Positions 45,253 through 55,984 of a stretch of DNA of 64,000 nucleotides are shown one piece after another. Position 1 is the stretch's first letter; each line of letters starts with the position of its first letter. This DNA is from Toxorhynchites rutilus septentrionalis (taxonomy: Eukaryota; Arthropoda; Insecta; Diptera; Culicidae). The position numbers and the translations under genes are program-made. The notes under the pieces are model-generated. The model did no database searches, was not told where the DNA came from, and worked only from the letters and a program-made list of their open reading frames with translations. Location: contig NC_073746.1 in the NCBI RefSeq assembly GCF_029784135.1, positions 97,061,015 through 97,125,014 of the forward strand, in the 5' to 3' direction.

Positions 45253-45537
45253 AATAACCGGTATGCATTATCAAACTTAAAATTTTCGAAGATTATCTAT
45301 GACTTTGGTCGAATCGCGTGTTGAAACCATCGTAAATATACAAAACTCTAACTTTCTTACCATATACTGACGACCAGCCATTGAATGCTGAAATGAATCT
45401 GAATTGAAATATAATGAATAATCACCACCGAATCTTGCTTTTTAGCGCGTAAAATAAACAAACACCCTCACTTTTGTGGTTCTGAGCTCTAATGTAGATG
45501 TCGCATGAGCTGATTCAGCTTTGCGTAAATTCGTCAA

Positions 45538-46072
45538 TATTTTAGATAAAGCCTCAAAGCTTATCAAACTTCACATACAGATGTCACTGCTTGGTTAGAA
45601 TAATCATCCATTCTACATTGCATACAACATGCTTCGCAATAGCATGTTGGCGAAAGAAAAAATCAATGAAATATTTCAGTGGGATGAATGACTTTGAATA
45701 ATGACACCATTACGGTGTCGACATCTGAGTACGACATTAGTTTTCAACAGGGCAACTACACGGGATTCTTTTGTTACACGACTCTTTACAATTTTTTTAC
45801 GTGAATTCGGTGTACTCTCTATCGCGTTACCCGGACTGAAGGCAGTTTAACATCGATAAATTTTTACATGGCGTTGTTTAATTACTTGAAGCACGTTGTC
45901 CTGAGCCTAACTCAATCTATTTTCCATAAATTTCTTGATATTCCCACTAAAGCATACCATTATGATACAAAATAATCTTCAGACACAATTTTCGTATGAG
46001 ATTTTTTCACCACTTGCGGAAAAATCTGTTTTTCGTTTACAGTATGTTACTTCCAATTCGACATCTAGCTAA
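45538..46072. other. intergenic
   Basis: No gene and no repeat recognised. Confidence 0.4.
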
Positions 46073-48313
46073 TTGACGCGCAGCGAGTAAAATGTCGGTG
46101 TTTTGTTTTTTTGGTTTGAAATTCGTTTAATTTTCAGAAAAATCTGAATTTAAAGAAATTTCCCGGTTTAAAGTATTTTTTCTACGCTGAAAAGGTTAGA
46201 AAATTCATCATTTGAAATTGTTTCATCCATAACGTATAAAAACTGACTCGGTATAAGTGTTTTGTCATTAACATTTTTTCCTAGGCAAACGATGGGTGGC
46301 ATAAGTTTCCCTTCAAGTACTGCAGATCCTTCTCGTGTCGCTCGGACGGAATCCCCTGCACGATCAGTGATATCAATCAACGTAATGTGATATCGATTTC
46401 ATCGCCATTATCCACAGCATGAAAAATGTCCGAAAGTTAGTAGAGGAGATGTGTCTAAAACGCGCCTGCCGGGCAATTTGATCCGCCTGATTTTCGCGTA
46501 AACCAGCAAGAATAGAAATGCAATGGATATAGGAAATCGTGCTAGTCAACGATAGAATCCTACCATGCAAGTTTTACATTTGTAACATGCTTTAAAAAAA
46601 TAAGAAAAATAATTTTCTTTGGAGGCGATTTTCGATGTAATTTACTACATCAAGGTTTTTGTTGCTTGAAACCGATTCAGAGGCGATAACCGTGGGCCAT
46701 ACTTATTGAGTCGAGTTCCCAGTGAATATCTCAGATGAAGAAAATGGTAAGAAATGATTCATTTCCTTCTCGAATTGATATTTTCTGCATCAGCTTACCA
46801 TCGGGCAGTATGGCATACCCTCAATCGGGGCAATTTGCTCGCTTTCGGCCGGATAACATTCTCACGAGAGAAATAGCTTGTTTGTGAGGGATGCCAGATG
46901 ATTTTATCAAATATCTCTGCATGGCACGGATAAATGTCTTCAAATGTAATCATAATGAACAAAAATGAGCTAACCAATACGATATTTCTAAATCATGTTC
47001 GATAAATCACACAAACAATTGTTTTCACATACTTTGAAATGACCTCAGTATGTTTTCACAAAATTAAATGTCTTCAAAACGAAAACATGTTTTCACATCT
47101 GGCATCTATATTATGTGCTCAGAGAATGCAGGAAAACAAGAGCGCGGACTGGAGAATTAATGCACGAATACTGAGAGAACACGCTCACCGGAGAAACGAT
47201 TTCTTGTCTTCGCTGGTGGGCATGAAGAGAATAGATTGATGGAATCTCTCATTCATACAAGCTGTTTCTCTGAGCTTTATGAACTCTGAGAGAAAACAAC
47301 TCATGGGCATATTATACTTCTGCTAGGCCATTTAACACCGTATGATTGGAAATTTTGAATTTGGGCACCTTACAAGATAAAATTCGTAGCCCTTTTGTTA
47401 TTCAGTATCTAAAATACAGAACGATTACAGATGACTGAGGGTTAACTAATCTACGTACTGCCGTAGTTGTTACTTTAAATTTTAAGAGCACGGTCAAGAT
47501 AAATCCATTTTCCCTTAGGGGGTGCGTATTACACACTTCTCCTATACTCATAACCAGTGTTGCCACTCGTATAGATTTATATAGTATAGGATAGGTACAA
47601 ATTTTTCCGTTATTTTTTTGTGCAGATTCTGTACGGTACAGGGTACAGATTTTCGTCAAAAAGTAAGGATTGGTACAGATTTTTTCCACGAGTGAAATAT
47701 TTCACATTTGAACGTTGAACGCTATTTTGAGATCAAAAGTTTCGATTAAACATCGTGGCGGCAGCTCGATAATTTTAACAAACGAAAGTATGCAATCGAA
47801 ATTCAGAAAAACTATGTATAAGTATCATCAAACATACGAATGACTTGCAAATGTATATGTAGTATTTGTAGTAAATTAATTAGTATTTTTTTTCATGCTA
47901 ATAAATTAGTCTTTTCTCTACAACAAATATTTTAGATGGTACAGATTTTTGGTACAGAGTTCTGGAATAAAAAGAACAGATGAGAATGATTTTTTATCCC
48001 TCTAGTATAGGTAAAAATATGACAACACTGCTCATAACCTTTATGCATTAACTAACTTAAAAATTTCGAAGATTATCCATGACTTTGGTCCAATCGCGTG
48101 TTGAATCCATTGTAAATATACAAAAATCTAATTTTCTTACCATTTAATGGCGACATTGAAAGGTTAAAATGAATTCAAAAAGAAATTAATGAAAATAATC
48201 ACGACCGAATCTCGCTTTCAAGCGTGCAGAAGTACGAACATCATAACTTTTGTGGGTCTGAGCTCTAATGTAGCTGTCGGATGAGCTGATGCAGCTTTGC
48301 ATAGATTCGTCAA
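46073..48313. mobile_element. R3 TIR element, copy 2, interrupted
   Basis: Left part 46073-46425 and right part 48036-48313 align with R3 copy 1. About 1.1 kb of unrelated sequence (46426-47546) and a hAT MITE (47555-48030) lie between. The extra 1.1 kb may be another insertion or interior sequence lost from the other copies. No coding sequence recognised. Confidence 0.7.
47555..48030. mobile_element. hAT-type MITE
   Basis: Starts CAGTGTTGCCA and ends TGACAACACTG, inverted ends with one difference, and has an exact 8-bp duplication CTCATAAC (47547-47554 and 48031-48038). 476 bp, no transposase, with repeated GGTACAGATTTT-like words inside. Different family from the hAT MITE at 14884. Confidence 0.92.
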
Positions 48314-48344
48314 TTGGACAGACCTGCCACAAAAATAATTGGAC

Positions 48345-48535
48345 ATTTTCGCCTCTAATTGGACATATTTGTAAACATCGAGTTTTGGACCCAAATTTTG
48401 GCCCCAGATTGAAAGTCGACGTCGACACTGTACCACCACTGTCATAGCGAATGTTCAATTACAGGTCACAATCACCTCTAATGCGGCACTGAGTAGTGCC
48501 GCGGTATGTCGAATTAGAGGTAACTTACTGTATAC
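48345..48535. repeat. R6 repeat, partial
   Basis: Contains GTTTTGGACCCAAATTTTGG and GTCGACGTCGACACT; related sequence is at about 57940-58015. It ends AATTAGAGGTAACTTACTGTA, resembling a pogo-type terminus, with TCTAATTGGACAT near the left edge as a possible inverted partner. Confidence 0.55.
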
Positions 48536-48543
48536 TGTACATA

Positions 48544-49012
48544 CGAAGGCGGTCCGATAAGTACTTAGCCTCATCGCCCGATGGTGTCAGTATCGCAAGA
48601 GAGATTACTCATCCTGTAGTACATTCTCGTAGACGGCTACTGTCAAATTTTTTTTAGGAAAGTGGAAACAATGGAAAATCCGCCGTCGCCACGGCCAAAT
48701 TGGTCAAATTGCACTACGAACTGCTACCCCATCCACCGTATTCTCCCGTGCAACTTTTTTTTTGTTTTCAAACTTGAAAAAGTCACTCGCCGGGCACAAA
48801 TTTGAGTCGAATGAGGAGGTCATCGCCGCCACGGAGGCCTACTTTGAAGGTCACGAGAAAACGTATTTTCAGATGGATTTAAGAAGCTGGAGCATCGCTG
48901 GGTCAAGTGTATCGAGCTAAAAGGAGACTATGTTGAGAATTGAATCACCACTTTTCCAAAATTTTTGTTTGTTTTGTTTTTTGTAGCCTACGTACTTATC
49001 GGACTGCCCTCG
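48544..49012 (+). mobile_element. internally deleted mariner
   Basis: Inverted ends CGAAGGCGGTCCGATAAGTAC (left) and GTACTTATCGGACTGCCCTCG (right) with TA on both sides (48542-48543, 49013-49014). The 469-bp interior retains only the end of a mariner transposase: LHPPYSP-like sequence near 48730, then frame-broken EGHEKTYFSDGFKKLEHRWV-like words and CIELKGDYVEN before a stop at about 48944. Most of the coding region is deleted, making it a MITE-like derivative. Confidence 0.88.
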
Positions 49013-50126
49013 TACAGTAATCAATATTTTGGCCTATTTATTATAGATTCGCCATCGAAATGTTAAAGCGAAGGTGAAAGGAAGCTACAAATGGCTGCCA
49101 CAATGGCGCTCATTTCTTTCATCTAACTCCCTCTCCCCTCGCCCAATATGCAGAACAAAACATTAATTTTGCCAAACAGTGTGTAGAAAATGATCGCTTT
49201 CGCACACTTCCCATCAAGTCATATCAACCAAACTTCATTCGATTACTCACAAGATATTAAATTTTCATCTGCCGTCGCAATGTATAGCGGAAAACGTCGT
49301 AAAACTCGAGCTAGTGTTCTGAAAGTTAAGTTTTCATTTCTCAATTTTACGCAATGGTTTTGTTTGTATTGGTAAAAGCATCGTTATTTTTTCGACACTG
49401 ATGCCAGACAACATCATCGTAAGAGCTATAAAAACCACTCAATAAAATGTTATTCCTGAGTCATAGCGTTTCATCTCATGAAAATCAATAAAATAAAATT
49501 GTGTTGATATCAATACGATTATTATTTTTTACGTTTAATGGGTCTATAATGTAAGTTTTAGCAATTTTACATTGGTTAAGAAAATTGTATACCAGAGCTC
49601 GGAACACGACTGCCTCTGCTGTCAAAAATAGTAAACGGAAAAGTATTACATTCAATCAAAATACCTCGACCAACAAAGAGAAGGGTTAAAGTGACGTGAA
49701 TATGTGAAAAAATACGATCAACAAAGGAAAATATTAAGGAATCATCAACAACAATCAACTGTTAGATGGTCTGCTTTGGTCTCTTCAAACATCTTGTTTT
49801 TTTTTTAATTTACCGATTACACTAAGTTTAAATTTGTGACTTCCCGTGGCGTTGCTACAAGGTAAGATCGCAATTCTTTCCTTGCTATTTTTATGCCCTG
49901 GAACATTTCTTCAGTCTAAGTGGAAATACACTCCCTAAAGAGCCCCAATACACATGTGTTATAAATTTGCTCATGTTACGCTCGGGTTTTATTAGAATTT
50001 TACTTCATATGCAAAACACACCTTCTATATAAACAGCCATTTCATGGTAAACCAATAAAGTAGTTCTCAGATTTTCGTCAAAAGTAGTAATTTTGTTCTT
50101 TATCGCAAAACGTTAGACCTGTTTTT
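49013..50126. other. intergenic, nothing recognised
   Basis: Short frames only; no repeat shared with the rest of the window identified. Confidence 0.4.
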
Positions 50127-51358
50127 TTTTTATTTTTTCATTAGGGTGTCCATTTCCATTTCAGGGTGGTCCGAAAAATCAATTTTTCCCAATAATTACT
50201 TTTTTCCAGAAAATCATAACTTTTGAACCACTGAACCAATTTAGATAATCGTCATATCAAATTGAAAGCCAATGAGCTAGCCTCTTATATATTAAACTTG
50301 CAAAGAAAATAGATTTTGTTTTTGTTATTATTGATTGTAGGCGTTTATTTATTGTTTTTATGGCTTCGTTTTTTTTCTTGAAAGCTGAGGATTTTTAACA
50401 TAACATATCCCGATATCAGTGCTCCCGTGGCCGAGTGGTTAGCGTCATAACTAACATGCCGGGTGTTCGGGTTCGATTCCCGTTCTGATCGGGGGAATTT
50501 TTCTTCAAAGAAATTTCCTCCGACTTGCACTGTGATCACGCGTATTCTAGATCTTGCCACTCAGAATGCATTCAAGGCGTGTTATTTGGCATAGAAATCT
50601 CAACTAAGTACTAATAAAAATGACACAGGTAATACTACGTTGAGACGGCGAAGTTCCTCTAGGAACGTTAGTGCCATTGAAGAAGAAGAAGATCCCGATA
50701 TCAGACATGCTATTTTTTCCCGTTTTGAGTTATGATTTTTCGAAGTTAATCGGCAGTTCGAAAACTCATTTTTCCCCCTTTATCCAAAAGTTTTTTTTTT
50801 GCGAAAATTCATAACATTTGAACTACTGAACCGATTTAGACGATCGACATGCTTAAATGAAGCCAATAAACTAGGTTTCTTCGAAAAAATATCACACTTG
50901 CGGGAAGATTGGATTCTAGTCGCAAAGGTCTAGTCTAGTCACATAGAAATATTGAAAGAAGACTTAAAACATGTTAGATTTGAAAAATAATAACTCAAAC
51001 ACGAAAGAAAATAGCATCTCTAATATCGAGATATGTCATGTAAAAAAATCTCAGCTTTCAAGGAAAAATATAAAAAAATACAGCGCCCTCTAGTCCAAAG
51101 CTCATAACTAGTCCAAAGTCCAATAAAAAACGACTACAATGAATAATAACGAAAATAAAATCCATTTTTTGCATGTTCAATATTGCTTAATAAAAGGCTG
51201 GTTGATTGGCCTCAATTGAATATGTCGGTCACCAAAATCGGTTCGGTGTTTCAAAAGTTATGAATTTTCTTAAAAAAAATACATTTTTGGGAAAAAGCGG
51301 AAAAAATTATTTTTCGGATCACCCCAAAATGGAAATGGGCACCTTAACGAAAAAATAA
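50127..51358. repeat. R5 repeat block, copy 2, with inverted ends
   Basis: The left arm (GTCCATTTCCATTTCAGGGT, GGTCCGAAAAAT near 50150-50185) and right arm (ATTTTTCGGATCACC, ATGGAAATGGGCACC near 51308-51345) are inverted copies. Units with CATAACTTTTGAACCACTG at 50217 and CATAACATTTGAACTACTG at 50812 are direct and that at about 51215-51265 is inverse. Same family as 8340-9385. A SINE-A is inserted at 50420. Confidence 0.75.
50420..50691 (+). mobile_element. SINE-A, copy 3 (full length, with target duplication)
   Basis: Exact 13-bp target duplication ATCCCGATATCAG (50407-50419 and 50692-50704). A box TGGCCGAGTGG and B box GGTTCGATTCC are intact in the tRNA-like head; the body and GAAGAAGAAGAA tail match copy 2. 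It defines the complete family length as about 272 bp. Probably mobilised by a partner LINE; which one is unknown. Confidence 0.94.
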
Positions 51359-51759
51359 AAATTTATGACGAATCCTTGCAAATTCTGGAGATCACGGCTT
51401 GACTAATGTTGCTAAATAATGTCACTCTTTTCTTTGTTGAATTCCGATGATTACGCAGAAACGAAATAATGTTATTTATTTTCCACCACTTCACTTTTGC
51501 TGTCGGTCACGACTGGTAATTTTCAAACAACTGCAGAGCCATTTTATTCATACTTTAGGCATAAATACAATCCATTTATTATTATCATATCTACAGTGAC
51601 TCTTAATAGATACCTAAATCTACAACAACTATTCGTTACCTGACCGATCAAGAGATTTTTGGCAGATGGCTATTGTTTGAGAGCTGTCGTTGCTCTCTGA
51701 ATTGAAACATATTGTATTTGACTACAAAAACAAGCTAAAAACTGTACTTTAGCACCCAA
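51359..51759. other. intergenic
   Basis: No gene and no repeat recognised. Confidence 0.4.
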
Positions 51760-53529
51760 TTGACAAATTTACGTTGGATTCACAACCAGATGGCGCAGCG
51801 AGTAAAATGAGGATGTTTTGTTTTTTTGGTATGGAATTCGTTCAAATTTTCTAGACAAATCAGAATTTATCTTCAAATTTCCCGGTTTCATGTATTCTTT
51901 CCACGCTGAAAAGGTTAGAAAATCATCATTTTACAATGTGCTATAAATATTACGAGGAATGGCTTGTTATAAGTATTGTAACTTTTTTTTTTTTTCAACT
52001 AAGTAAACGATGAATAGGGTGTTTTGCGCTAAAAATAACTGGTGTTAAATAAAAAATGAGAATTTTTTCAATTACATATTAAAAAAAAATTTCTTTCATC
52101 GATTTCAGTATTTTTTATTAATAACATAATGTATTTTCTTCAAAAAAATGTCAGTGAATGTTTGAGTAAGGGCCGTGGTCTGCTGTTCGACGCAACTTTG
52201 TCGCGATGCTCTCACAAGAACGTTATACGGCACTTACGTCCATTTTCCGGATACAATTCCGGATTATTGAAGTCAGTTGCTTCGTGTCCTTGGCCCTCCA
52301 ATTGTTTTTATACACTAGGGCACTGAGTGAGCCAAAAGTGAAATGAGTGAAATCCTCTATTGGGCGGCACTGGGGCAAGTTTGTTGGGTTACGATCTTTC
52401 GGCACGAACGGTATCTTTTTCTCCTCAAGATACGCCAGCGTCTTCTTGGCGTAATGGGGAGACGCCTTGTCCGGCCAGAAGACGTACTTCCCATCCGCGT
52501 GATGCTCGTTCAGGAACGGCAGCAGGAATTTATCGAGCCACTCTTATCGATAGATTTGTTGGTTGATTGCCAGTCCGCTCGGCTTAAACCAAGGCTTTGA
52601 AATGTCCCGGTCGGAAATGGCGATGTACAACATAACCTTTTTTTCAAACTTGTGCTTGAACTTGTGTTTCACTTCAGGCGGTGTGGATGACTTGTCGCTG
52701 GAGTAGTAATTATCATTTCCCGGAATATGCGTTTTGGACAGCGGAAAATAGCTTTCGTCGTCCAGAACGAAAGACGTCCCGCGGTATTTTTTGGTCATCC
52801 ACCGACAATGTGATTTAACCGTCTCAATCTGCTCCTCCGTGTACTCCGGCGACCTCGTCTTCTTCCTGCAGACGATCCATCTTGAGGGTCCGATGGATCA
52901 ATACGTGGGAACAGCCATATTTCCGACCGGCGTCACGCAGGCTGGTTGCGTCCTTGTTGTCAAACAGCTTCTTTAACGATGTCTTCCTCTGCTTCGTCAT
53001 TATCGTCACCGGACGACCACTTCCGACCTTCCACTCTACGTTCAGGGAACCCAGGATACGATATATCGTATCCTACATTGTGATTTTTTTCACTGACGGA
53101 GCATCCATTTTTGCCGTTCTTCACCTTCCGGTCGATGGTTAGGTTCTCGAAGTATCGTTTTAGTACTCTGCTGACCGTGGATTGAACTCCGGATTCTCGA
53201 AATGAGTGCACATGATTAATTCACGACGCTCTTTTTCGTTCGACGACATTTTTCCAAATTTACGAAAAATTGACAGTGAAGCATGGCCAACTTGATCTAT
53301 ACAATCTTATCTGATTATAAGCGAAAGCTGAAGATATAATTCCTAAAAATTAAATTTCTACAGCGTTTTTTCCGTGATGCAATTTGATGGTACACACCCT
53401 TTAAAATGAATAATCACCACCGAATCTTGCTTTTCAGTGCGTAAAATAAACAAACACCCTCACTTTTGTGGTTCTGAGTTCCAATGTAGATGTCGCATGA
53501 GCTGATTCAGCTTTGCGTAAATTCGTCAA
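51760..53529. mobile_element. R3 TIR element, copy 3, interrupted by a DD37E chimera
   Basis: 51760-52035 aligns with the left part of R3 copy 1 and 53404-53529 with its right end (ATGAATAATCACCACCGAAT, then CGTAAATTCGTCAA). The middle of R3 is missing and replaced by transposon sequence. Confidence 0.8.
52041..53403 (-). pseudogene. chimeric DD37E transposon: two different transposase families fused
   Basis: Reading right to left. 53403-53085 matches the DD37E element at 35319-36589: the same end (AAAACGCTGT block near 53360, with a few changes), then ESGVQSTVSRVLKRYFENL and DRKVKNGKNGCSVSEKNH. There similarity stops, and 53080-52290 is a different DD37E transposase with its own HTH (VTIMTKQRKTSLKKLFDN, SLRDAGRKYGCSHVLIH), first Asp block SFVLDDESYFPLSKTHIPGN, HKFEKKVMLYIAISDRDISK, second Asp block VFWPDKASPHYAKKT (about 52485-52440) and third block VPKDRNPTNLPQCRPIEDF with the catalytic Glu. 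Several frameshifts. The left end of the composite is not defined. Either one element inserted into the other and lost sequence, or template switching joined them. Confidence 0.8.
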
Positions 53530-55505
53530 TGGTCACCATAGATCCATTTCTACCTGTAATTGATTTTTTCTATAACTGTACACAAAAAAAATGGAAAATT
53601 TTCGAGAAAAAATCTTGAAAAAGTTTTTGTCAGAAAATCTTTTTTGCCTTAAATATGCACAAGTTGCGATGCATGGAAGAGTTGTATTGCACATATTTTT
53701 CTACCATTTTTCTGCCATGTTATCAGAATCTGAGATGACTTTTTTGAGAAAATCGACTTTTAGTTTTCGAAATCTTTGTTTTTCAGTGTAGAATTTTGAA
53801 AAAATATTTTTTTCTGAAAATTCTATTATTTTCCCAAAACTCTTCCATAGAACACTTTTTGTAGGACTTGCCATTTTCGAGTGAAAAAAAATTATAAAAA
53901 AAAGATCAAAAATATTTATTCCACGTGTTAGTCTAGCTCTAAATCAAGTTTTGTCAAAGTGGTCGATATCCCTCTGGGGTCGGTTTCGGTCTCCCAGGGG
54001 TCGACATAACCGAAAATTGATTTTGGGGATCGACGAGGTCTGAAAATCGACCCCTAGAAAATAACACAAGTTCTTATTTAAAATATTCAAGATGCTGCGT
54101 AAGATGTATTACGTGAACCACCCGGTTATAAAAATGACTAATATTTTATTAGAAGGTATTATTGCTGTACATTTTAAAAACTCAATAAGACGATAAGCTT
54201 GCGCAAAATGAAAAGAAAAAATTACAAAAAGTACAAGATGAAAACTTCGGCAAGTAAAAAACGTGAACAGGTTTGTGCAAGATAATATGTTTGACCGTAC
54301 GAATCCTTCAGGCACATTTTAAATTTCTCTGTTTTTTAAACATATACGCGTTCATGTCCAAACATGCTCCTGATATTTTACTGTATAACAAGCTTGTCCT
54401 TAGGTTGCAAGTTCATTTGCGTTCTGGTTCGTGCTTTCACTTGACGATTGAAAGTGTCCTATTCATTATCATTTGAATGGGCTTTATGTCGCTTTAATTT
54501 TCACATGTCAAAGGACGATCACTGCTTTCAATTGAAAGTTTCATTCGATTTAATTTCTCCAAACTGGATTTTCCCAGGCCGTCTTTCAAAACAAGTGGAA
54601 TTGTAAGAGGTATATTAGGGCACATTAGTCTTTCAACCAGCGCCTACAACTGATTACGCCTGCTAGTATACTGCACATTCTTTAACATCGTCATTTTCCT
54701 TAGTTTCAGTAAATACGGTTCGAGTTCCAATGAAATTTTCATTCGAAATAAGACACTTTTATCCGATACAAAAACCTTTCATTTTCATTTGATGATTTGA
54801 TAATTTCTTTTACCGGCAAAGCTATTTCATGGAAGTAGATTGAGACTGATGGCGCATCATCTATGGTTCGTGGTTTTATAACTCACTCAAAGTTACAACT
54901 GCGTGAGGTATTGGTCATTCGCTGCGTGATTCACAGACAGCATTTAGTAGCAAAAAATCTGAGCCTCAAAAAAACTTCGAAGCAATTCTTTGAACACTCG
55001 ATTATTTGCTCAGCTATATGAGAAAAACGACGAGATCTTTACTCGGTTACTTCTACACGCTGAGGTGCGCTGATCACCATAAGGATTTTCATTTTTTGAA
55101 TTGTGTTTCAGCTGCAGGGTGACGATTTCATCTTGATTGAAACAATATCAATAATATCGACCTTTGAAAAAAAATGTTGAGCAGAAAAGAATATTCACAG
55201 TTTTCGCATTGGTCAAAATTATCACGAAAGCTTCAATACCATGTCATATTATCATATGTCACTCACTTGGACGCATTACACGAAGATTTTACTAAGATTT
55301 AGGATCTTCAAAATTTTCAAATTGCTCAATGGATAATAACTCCGTACTCTATCACAGCCATGGAATGAGCCAAGGTGATAAAGTAAGAAACGTTGATTAT
55401 CATCAGCACAGATGAGGAGCTCAAGCAGGAGTACAACCAAAGTTGTCATAAGTTCTGATTACAACGCAACATTGAAACACAGTATCCTACGATGTCACAC
55501 ATTAT
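53530..55505. other. intergenic, AT-rich, no gene recognised
   Basis: 53580-53920 is A/T-run-rich with AAAATTTTCGAG-like words. 53950-54060 has a GGTCGAT/GGGGTCGAC-rich block typical of decayed hAT-like repeats. Frames are short and without family features. Confidence 0.4.
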
Positions 55506-55727
55506 CCTGCCGGGTGTTCGGGTTCGATTCCCGTTCTGGCCGGAGGATTTTTCGTCAAAGAAATTTCCTTCGACTTGCACTGTGGTCACGCGTATTCAAG
55601 AGCTTGCCCCTCGGAATACATTCAAGGCGTGTTATTTGGCTTAAGAAATCTCAACTAAGTATTTATAAATGACACTAGTTAATGCATACGTTGAGACGGC
55701 AAAAGTTCCACAGGGAATGTTAACGCC
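55506..55727 (+). mobile_element. SINE-A, copy 4 (5'-truncated)
   Basis: Matches copy 2 from the base just before the B box (GGTTCGATTCC at about 55520) to GTTAACGCC, lacking the A box and the extreme tail. Very similar to copy 2 (for example GAGCTTGCCCCTCGGAATAC in both), so the two are from the same subfamily. Confidence 0.9.
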
Positions 55728-55849
55728 TTTTCACGATGCGGGACAATGCTGAATTTTTTTTCTTAGTTTCATCATCATACTTTGTCGAAAAAGGCTTTAG
55801 TGTAATTACCAGCTATATGGCACCCGCCATGTTTTTGGTTCAAACCGCG

Positions 55850-55935
55850 ATTGACGCGTTGACGCCATTGAGCTTCGTTTACTAGTTTAGGGGAGCGTCA
55901 AATAATAGCTAATTTTCAGTCGGAATGAACGTTTT
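55850..55935. repeat. single arm of the foldback family seen at 15077-15204
   Basis: GCCATTGAGCTTCGTTTAC, AGGGGAGCG and AATTTTCAGTCGGAATGAAC match the right arm and flank of the palindrome nested in the hAT MITE. The left arm is missing. Confidence 0.75.
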
Positions 55936-55984
55936 CAAAATTAAAATTAAGAATGAAAATTAGCTTTTCCATATCACATTAGTT

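Larger units (their letters stand above)
43420..45537. mobile_element. R3 TIR element, copy 1, interrupted by a LINE
   Basis: Ends TTGACGAATTTACG (43420-43433) and CGTAAATTCGTCAA (45524-45537). Without the LINE it is about 660 bp. Copies 2 and 3 are at 46073-48313 and 51760-53529. Non-coding as far as can be seen; superfamily not identified because no consistent target duplication was found. Confidence 0.8.

Noticed and set aside
50420..50500. Possible tRNA gene (also at 9690, 15543, 62664)
   Set aside because: A and B boxes are present but the sequences continue into shared repeat bodies with tails and target duplications; they are SINE heads.
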